A stretch of 63,936 nucleotides of DNA from Bacteroidales bacterium (GTDB lineage Bacteria; Bacteroidota; Bacteroidia; Bacteroidales; UBA932): positions 1-63,936 of the forward strand of contig JAMPAT010000014.1 in NCBI GenBank assembly GCA_023667095.1, read 5' to 3'. The notes under the pieces were generated by a model that was not told the DNA's origin, did not search any database, and was given only the letters and a program-made list of their open reading frames with translations. The translations under genes were made by a program, and so were the position numbers. Every line of letters starts with the position of its first letter. The stretch's first letter is position 1. This document shows positions 17,746 through 26,866 of the stretch, in pieces.

Positions 17746-20700
17746 TTATTTGAAAGTGATGTTAAGGCCTATGACAAATGTCTTCACCTGAGGGTAATAG
17801 CCTCCCTTCGACACTGGAGTCTCCGGATCGTAGGCATAGAAGAAATCGCTGAATGTCAGCAGATTGTCACCTGACACATAAAGCCTGAGCCGGTCTATTC
17901 TGGCCTTTGACATCCACTTTTCAGGGAATGTATAGCCCAGCTGGACATTCTTCAGCCTCAGGTAGGCCGCATTTTCAAGCCAATAGGTCGAGAATGTGTT
18001 CTGGTTGAAGCCGGTATTGTATGTAAGGCGTGGATATGCTGCACCCGGATCCGGATTTGAGACTACGTTATACCTCTGCAAATGCACTTTCTGCGGATAT
18101 GCAGACATGTCCTGGAAAGCATGCCTTGCCGTACCCTGCAGGAATCCGTCACATTTGCCCACTCCCTGGATTACAAAGCTGAAATCGATTCCTTTCCACC
18201 CTAGATTTCCCCTTACGGAATAGGTATAGCGCGGGATATTGCTTCCTATGATGACTTTGTCATATTCCGGAGTGATGCGTCCGTCCGGCTTGCCTTCCGG
18301 TCCGCTTATATCCTTGTACTTGATGTCTCCCGGCTGATACTGGTTACCGAGAATGACCGGAATGTTCGGCAAGTCATATGTATTTGTAGCTGGATCTGAA
18401 ATCTTGAAGTCATCAGGAGTCATCAGCCCTTCCGCTATATAGCCATAGAATGCGTCTATAGGCTGACCTACGATACGGACCTGGTCCTTGCTCAAGTCTG
18501 GAGCATTTCCGGCCAGATCTGTAATCTTATTCTTGACATCAGAGAGATTGAATCCGATTCCATAGCTGAAGTCCCCTGCCTGGTCCCTCCAGCCCATGTC
18601 CAGTTCCCAACCCTTATTGTTGACCTTTCCGGCATTTTCTTCCGATGGCTTGCCACCGATCTGTGCAGGATAGTTGAGCTGCAGCAGTATGCCCGATGTA
18701 TTCTTGTTGTACCAGTCAAAAGACATGGTCAGCCTGTTGCTGAGCATGGCTATATCCACACCCACATCGAACATGCGGATAGTCTCCCATGTAAGATTCG
18801 GGTTGGCGAGTACAGACTGGACATAACCGGCACTTGCCTGCGAACCGACAAGAGACAAATCTGATGTAAAGGAATCAAGAACGGATAGATAAGGATAGTT
18901 TGACGAACCTACATACTGGTTGCCGAGTTCACCATACGAAACCCTGAACTTTATGTTGTCAAACAGTGGTTTGGCAAATTTCATCCATGCTTCTTCCGAC
19001 AGTCTCCAACCAGCGGAAACAGAAGGGAAGAAACCGCCTCTGTGCGATTTATGGAACCTTGATGAAAGGTCATAGCGGAGATTCACCTCAAGAAGGTAAC
19101 GCTCGTCATAATTATAGTTCAGGCGTCCGAAACCGGAGCGGATGGCCCAGCTTGAAGCCGAAGCTGCATTGCTCATCGTTGACGGGTCACCGAGCCCGAG
19201 AGTCGGGTCATCTTCTGTGGAAAGATTTGTACGGGAAGCTTCGAACCTGCTGCTTTCGAACCATTCCTGTGACATTCCGGCGACTCCGCCGATTGTATGT
19301 TTCCCGAATGTAAAATCGAAATTGGTCTGTACGATGAATGTCTGCTGAAGACTTTTCAAGTCTATGTTTTTCAGAGAATTCGGAGAATTGTACAGATATG
19401 TGGACCCATTTTCAGGATTTTTGAACACTATGGTCTTTTTAAGGATATTCCTGAGTCCGTTTGCAGATGTAAGGCTGTATGTCGCACTGACATTCCATCC
19501 TTTGAGAATATCCACTTTCAGAACTTCCACAAGGGAAAATTCTTCTGCTTTGTTGACGGAGCGCCCGCCGTCTTCAAGCACGGCTAAAGGATTTGTATTT
19601 CCTCCCCCATAGGCCCATGTGCCGTCCGTATAGCGGACAGGTACATTAGGAGCTGTTCTCATGGCGTTGTATATGGCACCGCCGCCGTTTGAGAGTGAAT
19701 TGACAGGGGATGTCACATTTTTATTGGTATAGCCCAGGTTCGATGAGAGGGTAACTCTGCCGAACATCCTAGTGTCAATCTTGAACCTGAGATTATGACG
19801 TTTCTCTCCTGTTGAATCACCTTTGGTCAGACCTTTCTGGTCAAAATATCTGTATGAGAGCATATAGCCGCTGTTTCCTATCGTTCCGCTGAAGCTGAGA
19901 TTGTAGTTCTGCTGCGGCGCATACTTGTTCAGGACAGACTCCACCCAATCAGTATCACCGAAATAATTCGGTGCAATATTGCCGGTTACTTTATCGAAAT
20001 GCTCCTGCTGCCATGCCTTTGCTGTCCCGACATTTTCCCTTGCCTCATTATCCAGGAGCATGAAATCAACGGCTCCTAACATTTCAGGCATGCGCGTAGG
20101 CGTCTGAAAGCCGAAATAGGCTCCGAAGTTGATTCTTGTCGGGACATCCTTGCCGCCTGAAAGTTTCTTCGTGGTCACAAGAAGCACACCATTGGCCGCA
20201 CGGGCACCGTATATTGCAGAAGAAGCCGCATCCTTGAGCACTGAAACACTCTCTATGTCTTCAGGGTTGAGAGAATTTATATCTCCTTCCACACCGTCCA
20301 CAAGTACGAGGGGATTGGAGTTTCCTATAGTGCCTATACCTCTCACCCTGATGGTGGAAGTAGCCTCCCCTGGCTGTCCTGAAGGATTGGTGATTGTCAC
20401 TCCAGGGAGCAGTCCCTGAAGTCCGGAGGCAACATCAGAAACAGGCCGTGCAGCCATGTCTTCATTGGAAACCATTGAGACAGACCCCGTCAGATTGACT
20501 TTCTTCTGTACACCATATCCGACCACAACCACTTCGTCCAGATACTGCACATCCTCCCTCAGCACTACATCTATCACTCTTCTCGTACCCACGGAAACAC
20601 TCTGTGAGGCATATCCCAACGAACTGAAATACAGAGTGACATTTTCCTTATCTACTTCTATTGAATATTTTCCGTCAGCATCTGTCACGGTACCGTCCAC

Positions 20701-21120
20701 TGTCCCTTCAACAGTCACTCCGGCACCGATCACAGGAAAGCCGCCGGCATCTGTCACGGTTCCCGTCACCTCGATTTTATTCTTACCGTCCGCTCCGGAA
20801 GATTGCTTTCCTTTCTGTTTCGGAAACAATACAACCTGATTGTTATCCCGTATCTCATAAGAGATATCCAGGCCTGCGAGAAGCGCATCCAGCACCTCCC
20901 TGATTGACATTCCGTCCGCTTTCACATTGACTTTAGCATCCTTGTCCGGCAAAGTGCTGCTATAGAATATACTATAACCGCTTTCATTCTGAAGGACAGC
21001 CAAAGCTTCTGTAAGAGTCTTGCCTTCAATGGTCACAGACACTTTCCTGTCATCCGCCGACATGGAGTTTGCGGTAAATGACAGCATTATCAGCGCCATA
21101 GCCAAAATTCGTCTAATCAT
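17746..21120 (-). CDS. susC-like: SusC/RagA TonB-dependent glycan transporter with STN domain
   Basis: The protein has 1124 residues. In order: a signal peptide, an STN (secretin/TonB N-terminal) domain at about residues 25-100 (KTLTEALAVLQNESGYSIFY), a carboxypeptidase-regulatory-like beta domain (VTGTVTDAGGFPVIGAGV), a TonB-box-like VVVVGYG, the plug domain (RGIGTIGNSNPLVLVDG) and a long beta barrel ending NITFK. It imports oligosaccharides across the outer membrane using TonB energy. The STN domain fits signalling to the FecR protein encoded upstream. The upstream gap (21121-21216) contains no clear promoter box. Confidence 0.96.
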   Translation of the reverse strand: MIRRILAMALIMLSFTANSMSADDRKVSVTIEGKTLTEALAVLQNESGYSIFYSSTLPDKDAKVNVKADGMSIREVLDALLAGLDISYEIRDNNQVVLFPKQKGKQSSGADGKNKIEVTGTVTDAGGFPVIGAGVTVEGTVDGTVTDADGKYSIEVDKENVTLYFSSLGYASQSVSVGTRRVIDVVLREDVQYLDEVVVVGYGVQKKVNLTGSVSMVSNEDMAARPVSDVASGLQGLLPGVTITNPSGQPGEATSTIRVRGIGTIGNSNPLVLVDGVEGDINSLNPEDIESVSVLKDAASSAIYGARAANGVLLVTTKKLSGGKDVPTRINFGAYFGFQTPTRMPEMLGAVDFMLLDNEARENVGTAKAWQQEHFDKVTGNIAPNYFGDTDWVESVLNKYAPQQNYNLSFSGTIGNSGYMLSYRYFDQKGLTKGDSTGEKRHNLRFKIDTRMFGRVTLSSNLGYTNKNVTSPVNSLSNGGGAIYNAMRTAPNVPVRYTDGTWAYGGGNTNPLAVLEDGGRSVNKAEEFSLVEVLKVDILKGWNVSATYSLTSANGLRNILKKTIVFKNPENGSTYLYNSPNSLKNIDLKSLQQTFIVQTNFDFTFGKHTIGGVAGMSQEWFESSRFEASRTNLSTEDDPTLGLGDPSTMSNAASASSWAIRSGFGRLNYNYDERYLLEVNLRYDLSSRFHKSHRGGFFPSVSAGWRLSEEAWMKFAKPLFDNIKFRVSYGELGNQYVGSSNYPYLSVLDSFTSDLSLVGSQASAGYVQSVLANPNLTWETIRMFDVGVDIAMLSNRLTMSFDWYNKNTSGILLQLNYPAQIGGKPSEENAGKVNNKGWELDMGWRDQAGDFSYGIGFNLSDVKNKITDLAGNAPDLSKDQVRIVGQPIDAFYGYIAEGLMTPDDFKISDPATNTYDLPNIPVILGNQYQPGDIKYKDISGPEGKPDGRITPEYDKVIIGSNIPRYTYSVRGNLGWKGIDFSFVIQGVGKCDGFLQGTARHAFQDMSAYPQKVHLQRYNVVSNPDPGAAYPRLTYNTGFNQNTFSTYWLENAAYLRLKNVQLGYTFPEKWMSKARIDRLRLYVSGDNLLTFSDFFYAYDPETPVSKGGYYPQVKTFVIGLNITFK

Positions 21121-21216
21121 AATATAACGTGGTTTTTAAAAAGTTGCTTAGTGTTAATTTATTCAAAAGCTGCCTTGGATTTACCAAGTCATTTTTTAGA
21201 GTTACTTAAACAGCAT

Positions 21217-22200
21217 CTATTTTGTTGCATTGAATTTTATTACATTGCCGTGCATAGTGTATCTTACCGGTGAAGTCCCGCTTATCAGTTCCAGGACGTT
21301 TGTAAGCGAATTATTGGAAATCAGGCCGGTATATGAATAATCAGCGATATCGTCCGCAATAAGCACTTTGACATTGTACATCCTTTCAAGCATGGCTCCA
21401 ACCTGCCTGAGGTTTTCTCCTTCGAACAGGATTTCATTCTGTCTCCATGGAACAGGATTGTTGCGGTTGACGACTTCTGTCTTGAGCATCTTCCCTGTCC
21501 TGCTGTCCAGTACGGCCTGCTGCCATGGCTGGAGTACAATGCTGGCATCTCCTGATGTTGCGCTGATACAGCCTTCCACCAATGTTGCCGCGACTTTACC
21601 GTCCTCCGGGAAAGCCTTGACATTGAACTTTGTACCGAGCGCACGAACAGTCATGCCACCGGCATTGACGTCAAAAGGAAGCTCCCGGTTTTTGGCAACA
21701 TCGAAATATGCCTCACCATTAAGGAAGATTTCCCTGTTCTTCGAATTATAGGCAGATGTATAGGCAAGACGGCTTCCGGAATTGAGCCATACCTTTGTCC
21801 CGTCAGGCAGTGTCACCATACTTTTCTGTCCCCTTTCCGCTACAACTTCGAATTCCTGCACAGGCTGCGACATATCATGGAACCGGTATCCTGCAATTGC
21901 TGCGACTGCAATGGAAGCAGCTACAGCAAGACCGGCAGCCGCAGTCTTCAATAACTTCATCCGGCCATGGCGTCTATAGTCTTCCTCAGCATGTATACGC
22001 CGTAAGATGTCAGCCTTCATCATCTCTTTCCTGAATTCAGGCATCGCATAATGGTTAGCGTCCCATTTATCCTTGCTGTATTCCTCAAAGCGGGCATCCA
22101 TGCCCTCACCAAGGGCAGCATGCAACAGTTCATTCTCCTCCGGTGTGGTCTCTCCATCAAAGAATCTGTCCAACAAATATTTATACCTCTTCCGATCCAT
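21217..22200 (-). CDS. FecR-family anti-sigma factor
   Basis: The protein has 327 residues. The N-terminal cytoplasmic part (DRFFDGETTPEENELL) would bind the sigma factor. One membrane segment lies near residues 90-108 (AAAGLAVAASIAVAAIAGY). The periplasmic FecR domain contains TVTLPDGTKVWLNSGSRLAY-like sequence, and the C-terminal portion (LRQVGAMLERMYNVKV) resembles an STN-interacting domain. It transmits the SusC STN signal to the ECF sigma factor, a standard trans-envelope switch for host-glycan loci. Confidence 0.93.
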   Translation of the reverse strand: MDRKRYKYLLDRFFDGETTPEENELLHAALGEGMDARFEEYSKDKWDANHYAMPEFRKEMMKADILRRIHAEEDYRRHGRMKLLKTAAAGLAVAASIAVAAIAGYRFHDMSQPVQEFEVVAERGQKSMVTLPDGTKVWLNSGSRLAYTSAYNSKNREIFLNGEAYFDVAKNRELPFDVNAGGMTVRALGTKFNVKAFPEDGKVAATLVEGCISATSGDASIVLQPWQQAVLDSRTGKMLKTEVVNRNNPVPWRQNEILFEGENLRQVGAMLERMYNVKVLIADDIADYSYTGLISNNSLTNVLELISGTSPVRYTMHGNVIKFNATK

Positions 22201-22339
22201 AATATTGCTTCATAAGTCCTGCAGGAATTTCCCGCATTTTTACATAATGTATCCACTCATGGCGATTTTCCCCACAAGCAAAATGAAAAAATTGCAATAA
22301 AACAGAAAAAAAGCATCTATTCCCGCGAAGGCAGGAATC

Positions 22340-22900
22340 CTAAAAGATAAAAAGTGCCAGCATTACAAGTTCCCCGATATGTTTCCTGAGGAGCTCTTTC
22401 ACCCTTGCTATCTGATTGTCAACGGTCTTCGGAGAAATATCAAGTGCTTCCGCTATCTGTGCCGTAGTCATCCCGTCCTTCATCTTCATAAGATAGATTC
22501 GGCGGCGGGATTCCGGCAGAGAATCTATTACACGCCTTACTTCCGCTTCAATTATCCTGATGTCAAAGTCGGAAACCTTTGCAGCCTCATGAGCATCCAT
22601 GGTACATAAAGCATGTTCTACATATCTTGTAACGGTGACCTGCCGTCTGGCTTCCTTATAGACCGCATTACGCGCCGTGACATATAGCCATGCAGGCAAG
22701 TTCCTGTCCGGAGCTATATTGCTGCGGTGCTCCCAAAGTTTCATGAAGCAGAACTGAGTGACATCTTCTGCAATGGTGGTGTCTTTAAGAATTGAATGTA
22801 CATAGCCATAGACCATTGAAACATATTTGTCATACAGGGAGGCAAAAGCTTTTTTGCTTCCTGCATTCATCCGGGCTATAAGTATGTGGTCCTCAGACAT
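22340..22900 (-). CDS. ECF RNA polymerase sigma factor controlling the glycan locus
   Basis: The protein has 186 residues with sigma region 2 (YDKYVSMVYGYVHSIL, TQFCFMKLWEH) and region 4 (SLPESRRRIYLMKMKDGMTTAQIAEAL, DISPKTVDNQIARV). It belongs to the Bacteroidetes ECF type paired with FecR proteins. It is 139 bases upstream of the anti-sigma gene and most likely activates susC onward when glycan is sensed. The leader is about 150 bases if the box at 23058-23065 is used. Confidence 0.93.
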   Translation of the reverse strand: MSEDHILIARMNAGSKKAFASLYDKYVSMVYGYVHSILKDTTIAEDVTQFCFMKLWEHRSNIAPDRNLPAWLYVTARNAVYKEARRQVTVTRYVEHALCTMDAHEAAKVSDFDIRIIEAEVRRVIDSLPESRRRIYLMKMKDGMTTAQIAEALDISPKTVDNQIARVKELLRKHIGELVMLALFIF

Positions 22901-23057
22901 TCCTTCCTCCTGTTACGCAGCTGATTTTTCAGTAATGTACGCAGGATTGTGATGTTCGCGTAACCTTTCACAGCACAATTCCAATCAGTAGCATTGCCCT
23001 TTCCCTGAATCCAGTCCTCTGCATGACAAAAGACAAGACCAAATACTCAAGGCGGGG

Positions 23058-23065
23058 CAAATATA
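23058..23065 (-). promoter_or_regulatory. -7 box for the sigma/anti-sigma unit
   Basis: TATATTTG on the minus strand fits TAnnTTTG and lies just after the stop of the DUF4143 gene. It is the nearest good box to the sigma gene. Confidence 0.4.
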
Positions 23066-23069
23066 AGAT

Positions 23070-24434
23070 TTATTTCAGATATATTGTGAAGTGGCCTCTC
23101 CTCTCCGACACAAACTTCTTCAATAAAAAAGTCAAGAAATAAGGGAAAGTATAGAACTTACCGTTGAAGCCGATATTCTTATATCCTAACTTGATGCCGT
23201 ATTTAACATCAGGATATTTATCATCACTTAGCAGCTTGTTCAATGATGCCGTTGCACCATCATTGGCTTTTACTTCCACAGGAATAAGGGAATCGGCATC
23301 GCGCACAAAGAAATCCATTTCAAGAGAAGGTCTGTCGCTACTATAATAGTAGAGATTATATCCCTGCTTTACCAACATATCTCCTACTATGTTCTCGTAT
23401 ATAGCACCTTTGTATGTACCAAGATTTTTATTGGCTCTCAAATCCTCTTGTGCTTCTTCATCGAGTGATGCAATCAAAAGTCCTGTATCTTTGTAATAAA
23501 TCTTATATAGTTTAGGATCATAGTTGCCCTTAATGGGAAGTTCCGGTTGATTCAAGCAATAACAAACATTAATAACTCCAGCATCAGCCAACCATTCTAC
23601 ACAACCGATATAATCTCTGTTTCGTGCATTCTTTCCAATCTTAGTTATCTGGAAACGCTTGTTTTCCTTAGCCAAGAATGTAGAAATGTGGTTATAAACT
23701 GCTTTAACCTTTGCCTTGTCCAAACCATCTACATATTTGGTGATATCCTCCTCATAGTCTTTCAGCAACTGTTTCTGTATGCCGAATGTGCCACTGAAGT
23801 TTTTATTCTTGATATAAGTATTCACCACCTCAGGCATGCCACCAATAGTTGCATAATCACGGAATAAACTGAATAGCACATCGATCTGCAAAGCTGCAAG
23901 AGGTCTAGCATCCAACATGTGTCGGTATAGTTCCTCTATAAAATCGTCTGTGTATCCCTTAGCCCAAAGGAATTCCTCAAAATCCATGGAATGCATTTCA
24001 TAATCTTCCTTATAGCCAACACTATTGGATTCTATCTCTCTATAATTGATTCCCATCAATGAACCGGAACAGACAACATCGAACCGTCCGTCGAGCTTAA
24101 AGAACTTCAATGATGTGGCACAATTCGGACAGGCTTGCAGTTCATCAAAGAAGAAAATCGTTTCCCCAGGGATAAACTTCAGTTCTGGATTAAGCAATGA
24201 TATGTTTTTAAGGATCGCATCAACTTCAAATCCATCTTCAAAGATATTCTTATACTTTGTTTGTTCTACAAAATTAATTTGGATAACATTCTTATAGTTC
24301 TGATATGCAAACCACTCAATAGAGCGAGTCTTTCCAATCTGACGAGCCCCTTTTATTATAAGAGGCTTTCTATCGGGATTATTCTTCCATGCCATTAAAT
24401 AATCATCAATCTTTCTCCTGAGCAATTTATCCAT
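23070..24434 (-). CDS. AAA_14/DUF4143 ATP-binding protein
   Basis: The protein has 454 residues from the ATG at 24434 (MDKLLRRKIDD). Walker A is IIKGARQIGKTRS (residues about 27-38) and Walker B is IFFFDELQACP. A sensor-like VVCSGSLMG follows, then the C-terminal DUF4143 region, which ends in a nuclease-like fold segment with PVEVKANDGAT. Family members are widespread in gut Bacteroidales, often as orphans; their role is unsettled (proposed DNA-binding or toxin-like ATPases). A paralog lies at 50773-52122. Confidence 0.85.
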   Translation of the reverse strand: MDKLLRRKIDDYLMAWKNNPDRKPLIIKGARQIGKTRSIEWFAYQNYKNVIQINFVEQTKYKNIFEDGFEVDAILKNISLLNPELKFIPGETIFFFDELQACPNCATSLKFFKLDGRFDVVCSGSLMGINYREIESNSVGYKEDYEMHSMDFEEFLWAKGYTDDFIEELYRHMLDARPLAALQIDVLFSLFRDYATIGGMPEVVNTYIKNKNFSGTFGIQKQLLKDYEEDITKYVDGLDKAKVKAVYNHISTFLAKENKRFQITKIGKNARNRDYIGCVEWLADAGVINVCYCLNQPELPIKGNYDPKLYKIYYKDTGLLIASLDEEAQEDLRANKNLGTYKGAIYENIVGDMLVKQGYNLYYYSSDRPSLEMDFFVRDADSLIPVEVKANDGATASLNKLLSDDKYPDVKYGIKLGYKNIGFNGKFYTFPYFLTFLLKKFVSERRGHFTIYLK

Positions 24435-24458
24435 AATCAATTTCTTTTGTTTCAATTG

Positions 24459-24466
24459 CAAATATA
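24459..24466 (-). promoter_or_regulatory. -7 box for the DUF4143 ATPase
   Basis: TATATTTG on the minus strand, 25 bases before the start codon. Confidence 0.45.
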
Positions 24467-25137
24467 ATTGTTTTCACACAATCGGCACCACAGAACACAA
24501 ATAATTTCACATTTTACAAATGATTTATCGCTTATTTATCACATTATCGCATTGTATTTGGCTGTATAAATCACATTTTCCGGAATATAATCCATGCTTT
24601 TGTACATGGACCAGCCTTCCCTGAAATTGGTTGTTGGCAGATCTGACAACTATCGTCTCCTATTTTGAAAGAATTATACCGCATAACATAATGTTTTGCC
24701 AGCATAATAAAAAAGTTTTACCATTTTATGCTGTTATCTGTTGATTTATAACTATCTTTGTAATACAGAGTTACGGCAGAGAAAACAGGCAAAAAGACGC
24801 GGTACGGGCCGAGTTGCAATAGCCTCAGAATCAAAGATATGAGTTTCCCGAAATTTTCTGCCTACATTCTGAAATGCTCCTCGTACTGATTTGTGCAGCA
24901 ACGTGCTGTCTGCCAGAAATGTGAATAAACGGCATCGGGAAATGACGGCTTGGAAACAGCCGTAAGCAACCATAACCATTTAGAATAAAGTCACTGAAAT
25001 CCAGCGACTTTTCCACTTTTTCTTCCTCAACTTCTTGTCTCGCTCAAATACGTTCAAATAAATTGTGTAATTATGCGTTTGACATTAAGAGATTAAAATT
25101 TGACATGGGCCGCGACCCAGTAACATTCCCAAAATAG
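24467..25137. other. Gene-free stretch
   Basis: No convincing gene was found. The short open frames lack recognisable motifs and promoter boxes. Near 24523-24550 TTATCGC occurs twice about 23 bases apart, which could be an operator but is weak. Confidence 0.4.
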
Positions 25138-25260
25138 TGCACCAATTCATCGCAACCTGATTTGCCTACTCTACGGCGCATTGCCGATGTTCTTAATATT
25201 GATATTGCACGTCTTCTAAACCGTACATTTCAAGTTTCACAACCTCAAGACCAATTTTAG
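25138..25260 (+). pseudogene. XRE-type HTH regulator fragment
   Basis: The plus-strand frame is open for 40 codons between stops at 25135 and 25258. It reads PTLRRIADVLNIDIARLLNR, the typical recognition-helix end of an XRE/HTH_3 domain. No start codon or first helices remain, so it is a 5'-truncated remnant. Confidence 0.6.
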
Positions 25261-25262
25261 CA

Positions 25263-25373
25263 ATGGCGACTATTGACCATTTATCAGATAGAATTACCAA
25301 GCCTGAACTTCGCTTCAAGTTGCAATCGGGAATCGCCCGGTTGCAGAACGACAAGCGGTTTACCCATTCATAG
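25263..25373 (+). pseudogene. DNA methylase N-terminal fragment (tentative)
   Basis: A 36-codon frame starts two bases after the XRE fragment's stop. It contains DRITKPELRFKLQSGIARL and LQNDKRF, which resembles the N-terminal helices of large type II/III-like methylases (pattern NPELR..L..EI..LK..KKFGL). It then stops abruptly. With the HTH fragment it suggests a lost controller/methylase operon. The short length keeps this uncertain. Confidence 0.35.
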
Positions 25374-25588
25374 ACCAGATTAAACAAATTACCAAATTTC
25401 GCAAAGATAAACCATTGATTTTCAAACAATAAAAATTTTATCCTTTAAAAGTGACGAAAACAGGAATACTGACAAAATTGTCTTTAGAGTCTAAGGCATA
25501 TCTTAAAAGTCCTTTCTGATGCATATCAGCAACTAATCAATAGCCCATACTGAATGACAAAAGATATTTAAGCACAACGAAGCCTAAT

Positions 25589-26641
25589 CTATAATTCATC
25601 ATCAGATATTTCTGACAATCTGTTATAGACTTCAGTCTGAATATATTTCAATCCTACAAACCTACGATAAGAACCACCTTTAGATTCATTACGTTCATTA
25701 GACAAGATGAGGAGCCTGTTATTATTCCCATAATATACAGCATTTTTAGAATCACCACCATCTTTTTCCTCTGCTGCACCATATTTGTTGTCCAATCTTG
25801 ACTTTAATAAATCATACGTTTGCCCGGCTTCTTTGCTCTCTAAATACAAATCATCAAGGCTGTCATATACATAGAAATTATAGAACTCACCCTTTTCTGT
25901 TATAGAGAATGTTGCATAATCCCACTTTTTACCGGCAAAGATAACGTTCTTGAAAAGTATTGACTTCCCATAGAAATCAACTTCTTCTTCAACAAATTCG
26001 CCTTTATTATAAAGTGCTGATTTAATTCCAGCCACGCTTTGACGTTCACCCATCTTAAGACCGAAAAAAGTATCCTGAAGAGTCGGAAGACTTGAGTTTG
26101 GAGCAATACTTGCCTTCAGTGATATATACATGACATTAATTTGCGTAATAACTCCATCATTAGTATATTTATCAAAACGTACCATCAAACCGTCATCACT
26201 AATACTTTCCAATCTTTCTACTTCCGGACGCTCTGAAACAGGAAAGTACGACATCTCATACGACTTTGACAATTCACCCTTAAGTTCTTCATATATTTCT
26301 GACATCGCCTGGCTTTCATCTATCGCCTCTGCTTTGACAGTAAAGTTCACTGCAACTAGTTCTCCTCCCGAAGGCATGAATATAAGAATCATTGATGGAT
26401 AGGTTCTTCCATTGTATCGTACATCCTTGAAGAAACTATAACTACAATCAATTTCCCCGATTTTTAAAGTCTCCACATCCAATGCCACATAAGTTCCGTT
26501 TTCCCCAATTGCAGAAACGATATACTCCATAGAGTACTTTTCTCCAAGCCTCAGTCCAAAGAATGTGTCCGATTTAGCATGCTGAGCTTTAGCTACAATC
26601 GGGAACATCAGTATACCACAAATGATTATAAACTTTTTCAT
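25589..26641 (-). CDS. Secreted protein with two related domains, function unknown
   Basis: The protein has 350 residues from the ATG at 26641 (MKKFIIICGILMFPIVAKAQ, a clear signal peptide). The longer in-frame extension was rejected because it buries the signal and crosses the promoter. Two homologous halves begin DTFFGLRLGEKYS (about residue 24) and DTFFGLKMGERQS (about residue 195). Each continues with a strand-rich segment (FFKDVRYNGRTYPS, FKNVIFAGKKWDY). No catalytic residues were recognised. A TAnnTTTG box lies 30 bases upstream. Possibly a periplasmic binding or inhibitor protein; this is a guess from architecture. Confidence 0.65.
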   Translation of the reverse strand: MKKFIIICGILMFPIVAKAQHAKSDTFFGLRLGEKYSMEYIVSAIGENGTYVALDVETLKIGEIDCSYSFFKDVRYNGRTYPSMILIFMPSGGELVAVNFTVKAEAIDESQAMSEIYEELKGELSKSYEMSYFPVSERPEVERLESISDDGLMVRFDKYTNDGVITQINVMYISLKASIAPNSSLPTLQDTFFGLKMGERQSVAGIKSALYNKGEFVEEEVDFYGKSILFKNVIFAGKKWDYATFSITEKGEFYNFYVYDSLDDLYLESKEAGQTYDLLKSRLDNKYGAAEEKDGGDSKNAVYYGNNNRLLILSNERNESKGGSYRRFVGLKYIQTEVYNRLSEISDDEL

Positions 26642-26670
26642 CTTCTGATTCATTAAAACTGCAATAAAGG

Positions 26671-26678
26671 CAAATTTA
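26671..26678 (-). promoter_or_regulatory. -7 box for the two-domain secreted protein
   Basis: TAAATTTG on the minus strand, 30 bases before the chosen start codon; it supports the shorter start. Confidence 0.45.
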
Positions 26679-26866
26679 CATTTTTTCCGACGACATTTCG
26701 CAACATTTATACAATTTTTCTCAACTGGCAGGTCAACTTTCATTCATTTGCACAAATCTCCCCCATACAGGTCTAAAAAATTAGCGACCAACCTCATCCA
26801 TCGCTCCTCCTCCGTAAAATATTCATAAAGCCCAGCATTCTGGGCGATGCAGATGATAGCTGATTT

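Noticed and set aside
22914..22962. GTTACGC/GCGTAAC inverted repeat upstream of the sigma gene as an operator
   Set aside because: Only seven bases per arm with a 35-base gap; plausible by chance.
24752..25016. Two overlapping minus-strand frames in the 24.5-25.1 kb gap
   Set aside because: No recognised motif, signal or promoter; the frames compete with each other.
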